In this document: in pieces, positions 16,273-26,473 of the stretch
Layout of the letters: each line of letters begins with the position of its first letter
Position numbering within the stretch: position 1 is the stretch's first letter
From: Ruminococcus sp.
GTDB taxonomy: Bacteria > Bacillota > Clostridia > Oscillospirales > Acutalibacteraceae
Assembly: GCA_017473775.1 (NCBI GenBank)
Contig: JAFUJH010000026.1
Coordinates: forward strand, 1 to 45,901
Reading direction: 5' to 3'
Length of the DNA stretch: 45,901 nucleotides
Made by a program: the position numbers and the translations under genes
Notes under the pieces: generated by a model
Told to the model about the DNA's origin: nothing
The model's database searches: none
Seen by the model: only the letters and a program-made list of their open reading frames with translations

Positions 16273-17603
16273 ATACGGCTCCTTTCCATCAAAGCTATAA
16301 AGAAGCCGTCACTGCCCTGAGGTGAAGGAAACAGTGTAAGCATATTGTCTGCTTCTTGAATTTTACGATTGATTCCATCAGGCAGAGTTATTACTCTTCC
16401 TGTGAACTCAGGATGCTTTGAGAGAAAAGCTTCGACCACATCACTGTTCTCCTGAGGATTCAAGGTACAGGTTGAATATACAAGTGTACCGCCCATCTTT
16501 ACAAGCTTTGCTGAATTCTCAAGAATACTGAGCTGTAACGAAGGCAGGTTCGTATAATCCTCAGACTTGTTATATCGAATCTCAGGTTTGCGACGAAGAA
16601 TACCAAAACCACTACAGGGTACATCACACAGCACTACATCGGCTTGCTCTGTAAGAGTTGAATCCTTGGCGGCATCTCGAACTGAAGCGTTGATGATAGA
16701 AATACCGAGACGCTTTGCACCTGCTTCAATAAGCTTTATCTTGTGGGGATGCAGGTCAAAAGAATAAACCTCACCTTTATTCTCCATATTAATTGCCATA
16801 GCAAAGGATTTACCACCCGGTGCACTGCACACATCGTAAACCTTGTCCCCTGCCTTGGGATTAGCAATATATGCACAAAGAGCAGATGCAGTATCCTGCA
16901 CAAAGAATTCACCTAAGTTGTAAGCCTTGAGTGAATCCACAGCGCCTGTATTCCTGACAGTCAGCATATTACTGACCTGAGATTTTTCGGCAATGACACC
17001 CTCATCAGACAAATTTTCAATTAAAGTATCGCTGTCTGTGAGTAAGGTGTTGGTATGAATAGTCAGAGGAGGTCTGCCGCAAAGGGACTCTAGTATTGAT
17101 ATAGTAACATTCTCACCGTAGGAATCAAGCCACAGTTTCACAAGATACTCAGGACAGGAATACTTAACCGACATATACCTTACTCTGTCAGACTCAGGAG
17201 GCAATGGGAACTTGCACTCTGCTCTGATTAAGGTGCGGAGCATTCCGTTGATAAAACCAGATGACTTGAAAAGCTTCTTTTTCTTGGCAAGATTGACACT
17301 CTCATTAACTGCGGCACTATCAGGAACTTTGTCCATATAGAGAATCTGATAAATACCCATCCGCAGAATAATAAGAGTGGGAAGTTCAATTTTACGAAAT
17401 GGTACGGAGGACATCTTGCGAATAATATAATCCAGAGTCAGGAGCCTCTCAAGCACGCCGTATACAAGGGCAGTGCAAAAAGCACTGTCCAGCTTGCTAA
17501 GATTATTCTCTTTCACTGCATTATCAAGTGCCAGATTTGAGTATGCATCCTCATTCAAGACCTTGAGTAGCACATCATAGGCAACTTCTCTGGAATTTTT
17601 CAT
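16269..17603 (-). CDS. rsmB: 16S rRNA (cytosine-967-C5) methyltransferase
   Basis: RsmB (Sun) methylates C967 of 16S rRNA. The N-terminal NusB-like RNA-binding domain (about 1-130) is followed by a Rossmann methyltransferase with V-C-S-A-P-G-G-K (SAM loop), C-D-V-P-C-S-G-F-G (motif IV cysteine) and V-Y-S-T-C-T-L (motif VI cysteine). Length is 444. It is followed directly by rlmN with overlapping stop and start codons. Confidence 0.97.
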   Translation of the reverse strand: MKNSREVAYDVLLKVLNEDAYSNLALDNAVKENNLSKLDSAFCTALVYGVLERLLTLDYIIRKMSSVPFRKIELPTLIILRMGIYQILYMDKVPDSAAVNESVNLAKKKKLFKSSGFINGMLRTLIRAECKFPLPPESDRVRYMSVKYSCPEYLVKLWLDSYGENVTISILESLCGRPPLTIHTNTLLTDSDTLIENLSDEGVIAEKSQVSNMLTVRNTGAVDSLKAYNLGEFFVQDTASALCAYIANPKAGDKVYDVCSAPGGKSFAMAINMENKGEVYSFDLHPHKIKLIEAGAKRLGISIINASVRDAAKDSTLTEQADVVLCDVPCSGFGILRRKPEIRYNKSEDYTNLPSLQLSILENSAKLVKMGGTLVYSTCTLNPQENSDVVEAFLSKHPEFTGRVITLPDGINRKIQEADNMLTLFPSPQGSDGFFIALMERSRI

Positions 17604-17630
17604 TATATTCTCCGATTAACAAAACAAGAT

Positions 17631-18362
17631 TTATCTGCGTCTTTTTGCGATAGAAATAACACGCAGAAGCTGTAGCAGAGCAGTAAGTGCCGCTGCAACA
17701 TAAGTGAGTGCCGCCGCAGTGAGGGTCTGCTTTGCACCATTGTACTGCTCACCTGTAAGAAGCTGTGAGCTATTTATAACATTCAGTGCTCGCTTTGAGG
17801 CATTGAACTCTACAGGCAGGGTCACAAGTGTGAATAAAAGTGATGTGCTGTAAAGCAGAATACCAATAATCAGCACCACGCCGCCCAGCTCATAGGTAAG
17901 AGACTCAGTGTTAACAGTACCGTAATAGTAATAATAACCTGACATTGCGAAGCCGATAAGGATAAGAATCCACCCGATTCTGGAGCCGAAGTTTGTTACA
18001 GGGACCAGTGCACCGCGGATTTTATTAGGAAGATATCCCTCGGCATGCTGTACAGCGTGACCTGCCTCATGAGCGGCGATTCCTACAGCCGCAATAGTTG
18101 TGGCATTGTATACGCCCTCAGATAGATAAATTGTATTGTTGCGTGGGTCAAAATGGTCTGTGAGCTTCCCGCTGCAGGGCACAATATTAACACCTGTTAC
18201 ATTATTTGCCATAAGCACCTGACGAGCGGCGTCAGCACCGGTCATACCACGCATATTCTGAATTTTTGAGTTTTTGCTGTAGGCAGAGTTGACCATTGCC
18301 TGAGCAATAAGTGAGATTATAAGTGCGGGAAGCATCCACATCAGATATGATAAATATCCCAT
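17631..18362 (-). CDS. YugP-type membrane zinc metallopeptidase
   Basis: This 243-residue protein belongs to the Zn_peptidase_2 (YugP) family. The active-site H-E-A-G-H is at residues 98-102, followed by A-V-Q-H. There is a hydrophobic N-terminus (about 7-25), and further spans lie near residues 130-150, 160-180 and 215-235. The family is membrane-bound with unknown substrate. It is often found between fmt and rsmB in Clostridia, as here. Confidence 0.93.
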   Translation of the reverse strand: MGYLSYLMWMLPALIISLIAQAMVNSAYSKNSKIQNMRGMTGADAARQVLMANNVTGVNIVPCSGKLTDHFDPRNNTIYLSEGVYNATTIAAVGIAAHEAGHAVQHAEGYLPNKIRGALVPVTNFGSRIGWILILIGFAMSGYYYYYGTVNTESLTYELGGVVLIIGILLYSTSLLFTLVTLPVEFNASKRALNVINSSQLLTGEQYNGAKQTLTAAALTYVAAALTALLQLLRVISIAKRRR

Positions 18363-18386
18363 ACTGATACCTCTTTACATTAAAAT

Positions 18387-19307
18387 TTATTTACCGAAAA
18401 AATCGGTATTGTCAAGTCTGTGTCCCATAAGGAATGATTTACTGTCCATAGGCTTTTTACCTTCGGGCTGAAGTGTCAGAATCTCCACCGAGCCATCGCC
18501 GCAGGCAACCGTCAGAGGAGTCACAGATACCACCTGACCAGGCCTTCCGCTGAGCTTTGACTTACGGGTAGAAATAACCTTGATACGCTTGCCGCCCAAA
18601 GTAGTCAGTGCAACAGGCCAGGGATTAAGTCCGCGAACAAGGTTGTGCACCTCATCACAGGATTTGGTCCAATCAATAATGCACATAGATTTATCGAGCA
18701 TTGAAGCGTAGGTTGCTTCCTCCTCGTTCTGAGGAGTACGCTCAGCCTTACCTTCTGCTATTAAATCAAGTGTCTTACTGAGCAGGTCTGCACCTTCAAT
18801 TGCAAGTCGGTCAAAAAGCTCACCTGAGGTCTCGTTCTCTCCTACCTCGGTCTCAAACTTCAGAATCATATCACCTGTATCAAGACCCTCGTTCATATAC
18901 ATTGTGGTTGCACCGCCGACCTTGTCTCCGTTTAAAACAGTCCACTGGATTGGTGCGGCACCGCGATATTTAGGAAGCAATGAACCATGAAGATTAATGC
19001 AACCCATAGTAGGAATCTCAAGCACTTCGCGAGGTAAAAGCTTGCCGTATGCTACAACAACAATAACATCGGGATTAAGCGACCTGATAGTGTTGACAAC
19101 TTCTTCATCACGGAGAGTTGAAGGCTGATAAACTGTGAGTCCTTTACTCTGTGCAAAGACCTTGACCTCGGGAGGAGTCATAATCATTTTTCTGCCTCGG
19201 GGCATATCCACCTTAGTAAACACAGCAGAGATATTATGCCCATCCTTGATGAGTCTATCAAGGCTTGCCACAGCAAAATCGGGAGTTCCCATGAATACGA
19301 TATTCAC
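18387..19307 (-). CDS. fmt: Methionyl-tRNA formyltransferase
   Basis: Fmt formylates initiator methionyl-tRNA with 10-formyl-THF. The 306 residues open with F-M-G-T-P-D-F-A and carry the formyl-transferase signature N-L-H-G-S-L-L-P-K-Y-R-G-A-A-P-I near residue 107, with the catalytic N, H and a later D (G-L-D-T-G-D). The start codon is GTG, set by AGGAGG seven bases upstream. It follows def by 13 bases, the usual def-fmt pair. Confidence 0.97.
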   Translation of the reverse strand: MNIVFMGTPDFAVASLDRLIKDGHNISAVFTKVDMPRGRKMIMTPPEVKVFAQSKGLTVYQPSTLRDEEVVNTIRSLNPDVIVVVAYGKLLPREVLEIPTMGCINLHGSLLPKYRGAAPIQWTVLNGDKVGGATTMYMNEGLDTGDMILKFETEVGENETSGELFDRLAIEGADLLSKTLDLIAEGKAERTPQNEEEATYASMLDKSMCIIDWTKSCDEVHNLVRGLNPWPVALTTLGGKRIKVISTRKSKLSGRPGQVVSVTPLTVACGDGSVEILTLQPEGKKPMDSKSFLMGHRLDNTDFFGK

Positions 19308-19320
19308 AGTATACCTCCTT

Positions 19321-19788
19321 TTAACCCTTAATCTCGTCAGGTGAAAGCATACGGATTACCTTATCTTTGAAAAGGACACCGTCAAGATGATCTACCTCGT
19401 GGCAGATTGCACGGGCAAGAAGTCCCTCGCCCTCATAAGACACCTCGTTACCAAAGCGGTCAAAAGCCTCTACCTTTACTCGCATGGGACGCTTTGTGAT
19501 TCCATACTCACCGGGAGAAGAAAGACAGCCTTCTACCTCCTCCTGATTGCCTGACTGCTCTACAATCTCAGGGTTAATAAGCTCAATAAGACCCTCACCG
19601 ATGTCGATAACAACAACACGGCGGAGCACGCCCACCTGATTTGCGGCAAGACCTACGCCATTGGTTTCGTACATTGTCTCTGCCATATCATCAAGGAGAA
19701 TATGCAGACGCTTATTGAATTCTATAACAGGACGAGCCTGCTTACGCAGTACATCGTCACCTTCTTTTACAACATTTCTGATTGCCAT
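19321..19788 (-). CDS. def: Peptide deformylase
   Basis: This 155-residue metallo-hydrolase removes the N-formyl group from new proteins. The three motifs are [10 protein letters not shown] (43-52), E-G-C-L-S-S-P-G (near 86) and H-E-V-D-H-L-D-G (near 130), giving the Cys-His-His metal site. The second motif has S-S where S-V is usual, which is a mild change. A strong AGGAGG precedes the ATG. It is paired with fmt. Confidence 0.97.
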   Translation of the reverse strand: MAIRNVVKEGDDVLRKQARPVIEFNKRLHILLDDMAETMYETNGVGLAANQVGVLRRVVVIDIGEGLIELINPEIVEQSGNQEEVEGCLSSPGEYGITKRPMRVKVEAFDRFGNEVSYEGEGLLARAICHEVDHLDGVLFKDKVIRMLSPDEIKG

Positions 19789-19814
19789 ATAATTACCTCC
19801 TGTCAGGTGTAAGA

Positions 19815-22256
19815 TCAGAAGTTAAGAGGTTTTAAATCAACATACACCGTGACATCCTGAAAAGTTTTATCCTTGCCGAACTCACGCAGAAGTCCTGAGA
19901 TAAGCTCGCGGAGCCTTGCACAGTTACGGCTTTTGATAATAATTTTATATCTGTATTTATTATTGACCTTTGACACCAGTGCAGGAGAAGGCCCAAGTGC
20001 ACGGATGGGAAGGTCCTTGTAATCTTTTTCACATAGCTGTCTGAGCCTTGCTACAAAGGCATTGGAGCAGGCTATGGTCTTAGCCTTATTTTCGCCTAAA
20101 AAGCCCACAAGGAGCAAATCTGCAAAGGGCGGATACATCATAGCCCTGCGGATTTCAATCTCATCGGAGTAGAATTCATCGTAGCTCTGACGGGCTGAAA
20201 GCTCAATAATGGGATTCTCGGGAGTATAAGTCTGAATAATCGCTCTGCCTTTATCAATACCTCTGCCGCTTCTGCCCACAACCTGTGTCAGCATGGAAAA
20301 CGCACGCTCAAAGCTTCGATAATCGTCGCTGTACAGCATCTGGTCTGCAGACAGAACACCAACCAGTGTAACATTGGGAAAATCAAGTCCCTTTGCTACC
20401 ATCTGAGTACCGACCAGAATATCGTACTCACCGTTTGCAAAGGCTGTCAGAAGTTTTTCGTGGGCGTTTTTATGCATAACAGCATCAGCATCCATACGCA
20501 GTACCCTTGCATCAGGGAAAAGCTCCGACAGAGTTTCCTCTGCACGCTGTGTACCTGAGCCGCAAAACTGCAGATGCTTCTCGTGACAATTGGGACATTC
20601 ATCAGAAAGCACCTGAGAATATCCACAATAATGACACATAAGTCTGTTGTTTGCCTGATGATAGGTCAGAGAAATAGAACAGTTGGGACAAGCAAGCGCC
20701 TCCTTACAGCTTCGGCATACTGCAAAGGTGTTATATCCTCTGCGGTTAAGAAGAAGTATGGACTGCTTGCCATTATTCAGATTATCCTCAATTGCCTGGA
20801 GCAATGCCGAGGATATACCTGTGGTGTTGCCTGCCGCTGTCTCCTCGTTCATATCCACTGTGAGTACATCAGGAAGCTGTGCACTGCCGTAGCGATTATG
20901 AAGCGTAAAAAGAGAATATCTGCCAATGTTTGCAGAATAGAAGCTCTCTACATCGGGAGTTGCCGAGGATAAAAGCAACATACAGTTGTTGCTTGAACAA
21001 CGGAACTTAGCTATATCCCGGGCATGGAATCTGGGCTTATTCTCTGATTTATAGGTATGCTCCTGCTCCTCATCCATAATGATGAGACCAAGATTACTGA
21101 AAGGTGCAAATACTGCACTGCGGGTACCCACAGCAATTTTAGCAAACCCCTTCTGAACTCGCTTGAATTCGTCAAGGCGTTCTCCAAGTGAAAGACCGCT
21201 GTGGAAAATTGCAACATCATCACCAAATAGCCCCTTGAACCGCTTCACAAGCTGAGGTGTCAGGGCAATCTCAGGCACCATAACAATGACACCCTTGCCG
21301 TCATCTACCACAGTCTTGATAAGTCTGAGGAACACAGAGGTTTTGCCTGAACCTGTTACTCCGTAAAGTAGAGACACAGAGGGTTTACCTTCTCTGTATT
21401 TTTCACACAAGCCGTCAAAGGCTGTCTGCTGTTCCTCGCTCAGTACAGGGAACTCCTGCTTTTCGTACACTGCAGTTTCGGGTGTTCTAAACACTTCGGC
21501 GTCGAAGTATTGGGCTATACCCTTCCTGACAACTGCGTCAACTACAGCCTGAGTCACACCTGTGAAATAGCATATCTCCTTCACAGAAGCTTCTCCTGCG
21601 TCGCAGATAAGGTCTGCCACTGCTTGCTGTTTATCTGTAAGCTTGCAGGAAACCTCCTGTGCATTCTCACAAAGACGGAGCATACGGACAGACTTATCTC
21701 CTACACGGCGGTAGGCATCGTCGGATTTTGCAAGAAAGCCTTTCTGAACAAGACGCTCAAAGGGGGCAAAATCGGATAAGCCAAACACACTCATCAGCTG
21801 CTCCCGTCTCACTGGAGACTTGGCACTGATAAGGTAATCGAAGATTCTTCTGTCTTCGTCTGACAGCTCATCGGTGCAATCAGACTCCACAGCAGAATAC
21901 ACAGTGGTGATGTTATAGCTGAGTCCTGCAGGAAGCATTGCCTTAACTGCCTCAAAAAAAGTACAGTAATAATGCCTGTGCATATAATCTGCAAGGCTCA
22001 GCATCTCCCCTGTCATTACAGGTTGGTTATCCAGTACAGAGGTGATGTATTTTAGCCCTGTGCTGTCACCCTCTTTAATATACATAACCATACCTTGACG
22101 GCTACGGTTACCCCTTGCAAAGGGTACATTGACCCTGCAACCGGGCATCAAAGTAATGCTGTCATCTGACTTTACTGCATAATCGAATATTTTGTCAAAG
22201 TGATAGACCGTACCCTCAACTGCAACACCTGCAATAAGGGTGTTATCACTCCTCAT
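19815..22256 (-). CDS. priA: Primosomal protein N' (replication restart helicase PriA)
   Basis: PriA reloads the replisome at stalled forks. The 813-residue protein has an N-terminal fork-binding domain, Walker A G-V-T-G-S-G-K-T (near 307), the Walker B box D-E-E-Q-E-H, and zinc-binding C-x2-C pairs (C-R-S-C, C-P-N-C, C-H-Y-C, C-P-N-C) around residues 530-575, then helicase motifs [12 protein letters not shown] and Q-V-V-G-R-S-G-R. The start overlaps rpoZ by 11 bases, and the rpoZ tail supplies its ribosome site. The coaBC gene often found between rpoZ and priA is absent. Confidence 0.97.
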   Translation of the reverse strand: MRSDNTLIAGVAVEGTVYHFDKIFDYAVKSDDSITLMPGCRVNVPFARGNRSRQGMVMYIKEGDSTGLKYITSVLDNQPVMTGEMLSLADYMHRHYYCTFFEAVKAMLPAGLSYNITTVYSAVESDCTDELSDEDRRIFDYLISAKSPVRREQLMSVFGLSDFAPFERLVQKGFLAKSDDAYRRVGDKSVRMLRLCENAQEVSCKLTDKQQAVADLICDAGEASVKEICYFTGVTQAVVDAVVRKGIAQYFDAEVFRTPETAVYEKQEFPVLSEEQQTAFDGLCEKYREGKPSVSLLYGVTGSGKTSVFLRLIKTVVDDGKGVIVMVPEIALTPQLVKRFKGLFGDDVAIFHSGLSLGERLDEFKRVQKGFAKIAVGTRSAVFAPFSNLGLIIMDEEQEHTYKSENKPRFHARDIAKFRCSSNNCMLLLSSATPDVESFYSANIGRYSLFTLHNRYGSAQLPDVLTVDMNEETAAGNTTGISSALLQAIEDNLNNGKQSILLLNRRGYNTFAVCRSCKEALACPNCSISLTYHQANNRLMCHYCGYSQVLSDECPNCHEKHLQFCGSGTQRAEETLSELFPDARVLRMDADAVMHKNAHEKLLTAFANGEYDILVGTQMVAKGLDFPNVTLVGVLSADQMLYSDDYRSFERAFSMLTQVVGRSGRGIDKGRAIIQTYTPENPIIELSARQSYDEFYSDEIEIRRAMMYPPFADLLLVGFLGENKAKTIACSNAFVARLRQLCEKDYKDLPIRALGPSPALVSKVNNKYRYKIIIKSRNCARLRELISGLLREFGKDKTFQDVTVYVDLKPLNF

Positions 22257-22449
22257 CCTGAGGCTCTAATATATTGAACTTGTGGTTCTTGAACTCCTCA
22301 ATAGCAAGCAGTACAGGCTTATCGGCAGTAACGACACCCTCATCCTCAAAACCTTGTGCAATTTCTCTTGCTCTTTTTGCCACACCGATTACCAGTGCGT
22401 AACGGCTCTCCTTGCCGCTTAACATATCGTCGATAGATGCTCTTACCAT
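22246..22449 (-). CDS. rpoZ: RNA polymerase omega subunit
   Basis: Omega is a small chaperone-like subunit of RNA polymerase. The 67 residues show the family core: M-V-x-A-S-I-D-D-M-L, then S-R-Y-A-L-V-I-G-V-A-K-R-A-R-E-I, and K-P-V-L-L-A-I-E-E-F. It lies between gmk (76 bases upstream) and priA (overlapping), the usual place in Firmicutes. AGGAG precedes the ATG. Confidence 0.93.
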   Translation of the reverse strand: MVRASIDDMLSGKESRYALVIGVAKRAREIAQGFEDEGVVTADKPVLLAIEEFKNHKFNILEPQDEE

Positions 22450-22524
22450 TTTATGTTCACTCCTGTAAAAATAATAGTTTATTTGAAGCTTTCGCTTTCT
22501 GACATAAATAAAAAGTTTAAGTAA

Positions 22525-23103
22525 TTATTCTGCAAGCTCCTTGCGAAGAATTGCAATAACCTCATCAATTGCTGTTTCAAGGTCATCGTTCACAACATTG
22601 TATTTGTAGATCGATGCACTTTTCAGTTCCTCTGATGCCTGAGACACACGCTTTAATATTGTTTCTTCGTCCTCTGTGCCTCTTTTGCGAAGTCTCCTCT
22701 CGAGTTCTTCAATACTTGGAGGAAGAATAAATATACTTACGCAATCAGGAACCTTTCCGATAACATTTGCTCCACCCTGTACTTCAATCTCAAGAATAAC
22801 GCTTGTACCTTTTGACAAAGTATCCTCTACGGCTTTTTTAGGAGTTCCGTAAAAGTTATCACAAAACTGTGCATACTCAAGGAAGCCATCGTCTTCAACC
22901 ATCTGTTGAAAATCTTCGTGAGACACAAAGAAATACTCAACACCGTTGGTTTCGCCGGGTCTGGGGGCACGGGTGGTTGCTGATACAGAAAACTGAATAT
23001 CAGGAAACTCCTTGAGGATATAAGGCATTATTGTACCCTTGCCCACACCGGAGCAACCGGAGTATACAATCAGCTTACCCTGTTTTGTTGTATTCTCACT
23101 CAT
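22525..23103 (-). CDS. gmk: Guanylate kinase
   Basis: Gmk converts GMP to GDP. The P-loop is G-C-S-G-V-G-K-G-T (16-24), followed by [11 protein letters not shown] and G-V-E-Y-F-F-V, the GMP-binding region. The lid R-L-R-K-R-G-T-E is near residue 135. The length of 192 is typical. Its start overlaps the remA stop by four bases (ATGA). Confidence 0.97.
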   Translation of the reverse strand: MSENTTKQGKLIVYSGCSGVGKGTIMPYILKEFPDIQFSVSATTRAPRPGETNGVEYFFVSHEDFQQMVEDDGFLEYAQFCDNFYGTPKKAVEDTLSKGTSVILEIEVQGGANVIGKVPDCVSIFILPPSIEELERRLRKRGTEDEETILKRVSQASEELKSASIYKYNVVNDDLETAIDEVIAILRKELAE

Positions 23104-23345
23104 TTTTCATCACCCTCTTCAATTCTGTTGGCTATAGTCTCCGGAGAAATGGCAGAGAGAATAATATGGTCACTGTCTGTAAACAGTACAGCCTTGCATC
23201 GTCTGCCGTAGGTTGCGTCCACGAGATTGCCTTTTTGTTTTGCATCCTGAACAATTCGCTTGATAGGTGCTGAGTCGGGACTGACTACTGCTATGAGTCT
23301 GCCAGCCGCTACTACATTGCCAAAGCCGATGTTTATCAGTTTCAT
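23100..23345 (-). CDS. remA: RemA/YlzA family DNA-binding regulator (DUF370)
   Basis: The 81-residue protein matches the RemA family: I-N-I-G-F-G-N-V-V, then [13 protein letters not shown], and L-V-D-A-T-Y-G-R-R. In Bacillus RemA activates matrix genes and osmoprotection. The small, highly conserved gene lies next to yicC and gmk in most Firmicutes, as it does here. Confidence 0.94.
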   Translation of the reverse strand: MKLINIGFGNVVAAGRLIAVVSPDSAPIKRIVQDAKQKGNLVDATYGRRCKAVLFTDSDHIILSAISPETIANRIEEGDEK

Positions 23346-23355
23346 ATACCTTGCC

Positions 23356-24246
23356 TCACTCTATGTTCTGAATCTGTTCACGGATTTTTTCTATTTCAGA
23401 CTTGATGTTAACCACCTGATGTGCCAAAGTTGCATCCTGCACCTTGGAGCCGATAGTGTTGGCCTCTCGGTTCATCTCTTGCACAAGGAAATCGAGCTTT
23501 CTGCCGATTGCACCTGTTGCACCCATAATGGACTCAAGCTGGTCAAAGTGGCTTCTGAGACGGACTGTCTCCTCAGCAACTGCAACCTTATCGGCAAAAA
23601 TAGCAACCTCAGTGAGCACACGCTGACGGTCAAAGGTATCGTTACCTACAAGCTCCTCAATGCGTGCACACAGACGCTTTTCGTATTCCTCAACAATAAC
23701 AGGAGAACGCTCCTCAATGATTGAGACGATGTCAAGGATTGTCTTTGCCCTGCTCATTACATCTGCATACAGACGCTCACCCTCAACCTCTCTCATCGCG
23801 ATGAACTTATCAACTGCTTCCTTTGCAACAGAGAGTACATCCTCCAGCACCTGCTCTTCATTCTCGGGTGCTTTGTGCACAGTGAGAACATCAGGGAAGC
23901 GTGCAACTGTAGTTGCAGTAATATCGTTCTGCACATTGTAGTTGTCTGCAATCTCTGTGAGAGCTTTGAGATAGCCTGAAGCAAGAGAATGATTTACGGT
24001 TACTGTGGAATCCTCACTCTCGCCTGTAGAGATAACAGATACATACATATCTATCTTACCTCTGGATACGCGGGAGCCGACATAAGACTTGAGCTTTTCT
24101 TCCAGAAAAGCGTAGCCTCTGGAGGTTCTGCAGGAAAACTCAAAATATTTGTGATTTACACTTTTGAGCTCAACTGTTATTTCCTTGCCGTTGAGAGTTG
24201 CTTCGCCTCTGCCGTAGCCTGTCATAGATCTTATCATAACACTCAT
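23356..24246 (-). CDS. yicC: YicC/YloC family endoribonuclease
   Basis: YicC-type enzymes cut small RNAs and mRNAs. The 296-residue protein opens with [10 protein letters not shown], carries [12 protein letters not shown] (near 25) and ends with the conserved [21 protein letters not shown] region. An internal ATG at 24237 would give the more usual M-I-R-S-M start. Both fit the AAAGGAAAGG site. It is the first gene of the 14-gene operon, behind a good promoter and a leader with an inverted repeat. Confidence 0.95.
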   Translation of the reverse strand: MSVMIRSMTGYGRGEATLNGKEITVELKSVNHKYFEFSCRTSRGYAFLEEKLKSYVGSRVSRGKIDMYVSVISTGESEDSTVTVNHSLASGYLKALTEIADNYNVQNDITATTVARFPDVLTVHKAPENEEQVLEDVLSVAKEAVDKFIAMREVEGERLYADVMSRAKTILDIVSIIEERSPVIVEEYEKRLCARIEELVGNDTFDRQRVLTEVAIFADKVAVAEETVRLRSHFDQLESIMGATGAIGRKLDFLVQEMNREANTIGSKVQDATLAHQVVNIKSEIEKIREQIQNIE

Positions 24247-24278
24247 CCTTTCCTTTGTTAAAACATTAGGTTTGATGG

Positions 24279-24311
24279 CGTTTATCCTTTGCTTTTTGCC
24301 TCTGATAAACG
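24279..24311 (-). promoter_or_regulatory. Hairpin at the 5' end of the yicC operon leader
   Basis: CGTTTATC and GATAAACG form a perfect 8-bp stem with a 17-base loop. The predicted transcript start (about 24314) lies just before it, so the stem would cap the mRNA 5' end. Confidence 0.45.
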
Positions 24312-24320
24312 ATTCAATAT

Positions 24321-24349
24321 ATTATATCATTTTGATTTTATATATACAA
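24321..24349 (-). promoter_or_regulatory. Promoter of the yicC-remA-gmk operon
   Basis: TTGTAT and TATAAT are spaced by 17 bases on the minus strand, ahead of yicC. It is back to back with the yebC promoter. Confidence 0.7.
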
Positions 24350-24384
24350 TAGTTTTGTAACCAAATTGTAACCATTAAAATAAT

Positions 24385-24413
24385 TTGCAAATACTGTATA
24401 TATGTGCTATAAT
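24385..24413 (+). promoter_or_regulatory. Promoter of yebC
   Basis: TTGCAA and TATAAT are separated by 17 bases, 35 bases before the yebC start codon. Confidence 0.75.
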
Positions 24414-24447
24414 CACTGTGATATTTTTATAAAAGGGATGAATTTTT

Positions 24448-25185
24448 ATGTCAGGACATAATAAATGGAGCACCATTAAGCAGAAAAAAGGCAAGAATGA
24501 TGCTGCTCGTGCAAAGATTTTCACTAAAATCGGCAGAGAGCTTATCGTAGCAGTTAAGGAAGGTGGCAGCGCTGACCCTGCTGTTAACTCAAAGCTCCGC
24601 GATTGTATTGCAAAGGCAAAGGCTAACAATGTACCTAACGACAACATTGAGAGAATCATCAAGAAGGCTGCAGGCGAAGGCGACTCCACCAACTACGAAT
24701 CAGTAACCTACGAAGGCTATGGTGCCAGTGGTGTAGCAGTTATTGTTGAGGCTCTTACCGATAACCGTAACCGTACAGCAGGTGATGTTCGTCATTACTT
24801 TGACAAATACGGCGGAAACATGGGCACTCCCGGCTGTGTTAGCTTTATGTTTGAGCAGAAGGGTGTTATCGTAATCGACCGCGAGGACCTGGAGGCTGAC
24901 GAAGATACAGTTATGGAGCACGCACTTGAGGCAGGTGCTTCTGACTTCGAGGCTGACGAGGATGTATTCACAGTTTACACAGAGCCTTCTGATATGGGTG
25001 GCGTCCGTGATGATCTTTCCGCAAAGGGCTACACCTTTGTTACTGCAGAGGTTGCAATGGTACCTAACACCTATGTTAAGGTTGAGGACCAGGAGACTCA
25101 GGAGAAGCTCCAGAAGATGCTTGATATGTTTGAGGATAACGACGATATCCAGAATGTATGGCACAACTGGGAAATGACAGAGTAA
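24448..25185 (+). CDS. yebC: YebC/PmpR (TACO1) family protein
   Basis: The 245-residue protein is a clear YebC family member, beginning [14 protein letters not shown] and continuing with [14 protein letters not shown] and the E-G-Y-G-A-S-G-V-A segment. Members were first described as transcription regulators and later shown to help ribosomes through difficult peptide stretches. An AAGGGATG site precedes the ATG. It is a single-gene unit with its own promoter and terminator. Confidence 0.96.
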   Translation: MSGHNKWSTIKQKKGKNDAARAKIFTKIGRELIVAVKEGGSADPAVNSKLRDCIAKAKANNVPNDNIERIIKKAAGEGDSTNYESVTYEGYGASGVAVIVEALTDNRNRTAGDVRHYFDKYGGNMGTPGCVSFMFEQKGVIVIDREDLEADEDTVMEHALEAGASDFEADEDVFTVYTEPSDMGGVRDDLSAKGYTFVTAEVAMVPNTYVKVEDQETQEKLQKMLDMFEDNDDIQNVWHNWEMTE

Positions 25186-25206
25186 TAATATAATTCATAC
25201 AAATAA

Positions 25207-25240
25207 GGCACCGCTTTATCGGCGGTGTCTTTTTATTTTA
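25207..25240 (+). terminator. Intrinsic terminator of yebC
   Basis: GGCACCGC pairs with GCGGTGTC around a seven-base loop, followed by TTTTTATTTT. Confidence 0.9.
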
Positions 25241-25328
25241 ACTTTTCAAGTGAATTTATATCACTATTTCAACACCGCTAAGAAAACAGTTGTATACTGA
25301 GTATATAGACTGCAAAGGTGGTGATTTG

Positions 25329-26420
25329 GTGCAGAATTTGCTTATTAAAAGTATAGCGATGATACTGACGCTATTACTTTCAATTACAATGCTTGTGCTT
25401 ACTCCTACAATTGTATATGCGGCACAATTCAATCTGACAGATTACTGCACTGATATTCCCTACTCTGTATCTGTTAAAGAAGGTATTATACATATACAAT
25501 CTGAAAATATTAACGAGGAACTTATAATAGATACTCCTGTTACCGCATGCTCTGTGTATAGCGGATTGTTTACCTTTCTGACTTACACTGAGTATAAGGG
25601 TGACAATGTAGCCGCCTGTTATTGCTTTGATATAAACACAAAGAAAATCACAAGTGTTTCAACAAGACTGCCGATTTACACAGATGAGACAAGATTTGCT
25701 GTTGATAATGAGGGTAAATTCTATCTGATTGAACGCGGCAACAACTGCGTTGTGAACTGTTTCTATAACGGTAATGTAATTTATTCTGTAGATATAAACT
25801 CACACATATATCAGTTGATGTGCATTGACGGAACACATATAACGGCTATCACTGCTGAGGGTGTATATATTATAGATGAAAACTTTGCCGTTTATATATC
25901 AGATGCTGTGCCTGTCACACCTTGTACATATACAGGCAAGGGATATATAGCAGATGCACAGGGAGTTGAATTTACCTATGAATCAGGTGGAATTTTTGTT
26001 ATCCCCGAGCCTACAGCATCCTCTGAATATACCGAGCCAAACAATCAGCAACAAACTACTGATATATCCATCAGCAATGAACATTTCTATGTTACCTTTG
26101 GGTTGACAGTAGCAAAACTTCGCAACAGCCTTGGCTATACCAAAGAGGAGCTTATTGTCTATAAAATCGATGGCAGCTTATATAATCAAGGCAAAGTAGG
26201 CACAGGTATGAAAGCTGTGCTGGCAGGCAAGGAATATATTATTATTGTTCTCGGAGAGCTTACAGGTGAAGGCAATATAAACTCCAAGGACCTGAAACTG
26301 ATGATGAAATTCCTGACAGGAGAAGAAAAACCGAACTCATCACAGAAGCTTTCTGCTGATATTAACTGCGACGGAATAATCGACACCAAGGACCTGCTAT
26401 CCCTCTCAAAGCTATACTGA
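25329..26420 (+). CDS. Secreted dockerin type I protein with novel N-terminal region
   Basis: This 363-residue protein has a signal peptide (about 1-30, ending V-Y-A-A), a beta-rich region of unknown family (about 31-240), a short Ser/Thr/Pro/Gln linker, a small module ending V-G-T-G-M-K-A-V (about 250-305) that often precedes dockerins in Clostridia, and a C-terminal dockerin with two calcium loops (E-L-T-G-E-G-N-I-N-S-K-D and D-I-N-C-D-G-I-I-D-T-K-D). The first loop has E, T and E where D, N and D are usual, so calcium binding may be weak. I chose the GTG at 25329 because AAAGGTGG stands before it; an ATG at 25290 has no ribosome site. No catalytic domain is recognised. Confidence 0.8.
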   Translation: MQNLLIKSIAMILTLLLSITMLVLTPTIVYAAQFNLTDYCTDIPYSVSVKEGIIHIQSENINEELIIDTPVTACSVYSGLFTFLTYTEYKGDNVAACYCFDINTKKITSVSTRLPIYTDETRFAVDNEGKFYLIERGNNCVVNCFYNGNVIYSVDINSHIYQLMCIDGTHITAITAEGVYIIDENFAVYISDAVPVTPCTYTGKGYIADAQGVEFTYESGGIFVIPEPTASSEYTEPNNQQQTTDISISNEHFYVTFGLTVAKLRNSLGYTKEELIVYKIDGSLYNQGKVGTGMKAVLAGKEYIIIVLGELTGEGNINSKDLKLMMKFLTGEEKPNSSQKLSADINCDGIIDTKDLLSLSKLY

Positions 26421-26430
26421 TTGATATAAA

Positions 26431-26459
26431 AAAGGCGACAGTTTTATACTGCCGCCTTT
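26431..26459. terminator. Bidirectional terminator between convergent genes
   Basis: AAAGGCG and CAGT pair with ACTG and CGCCTTT. The minus strand continues TTTTTTATAT and the plus strand TTTGCTTGTT, so it can serve both the dockerin gene and the facing membrane-protein gene, more strongly the latter. Confidence 0.8.
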
Positions 26460-26473
26460 GCTTGTTATTCAGA

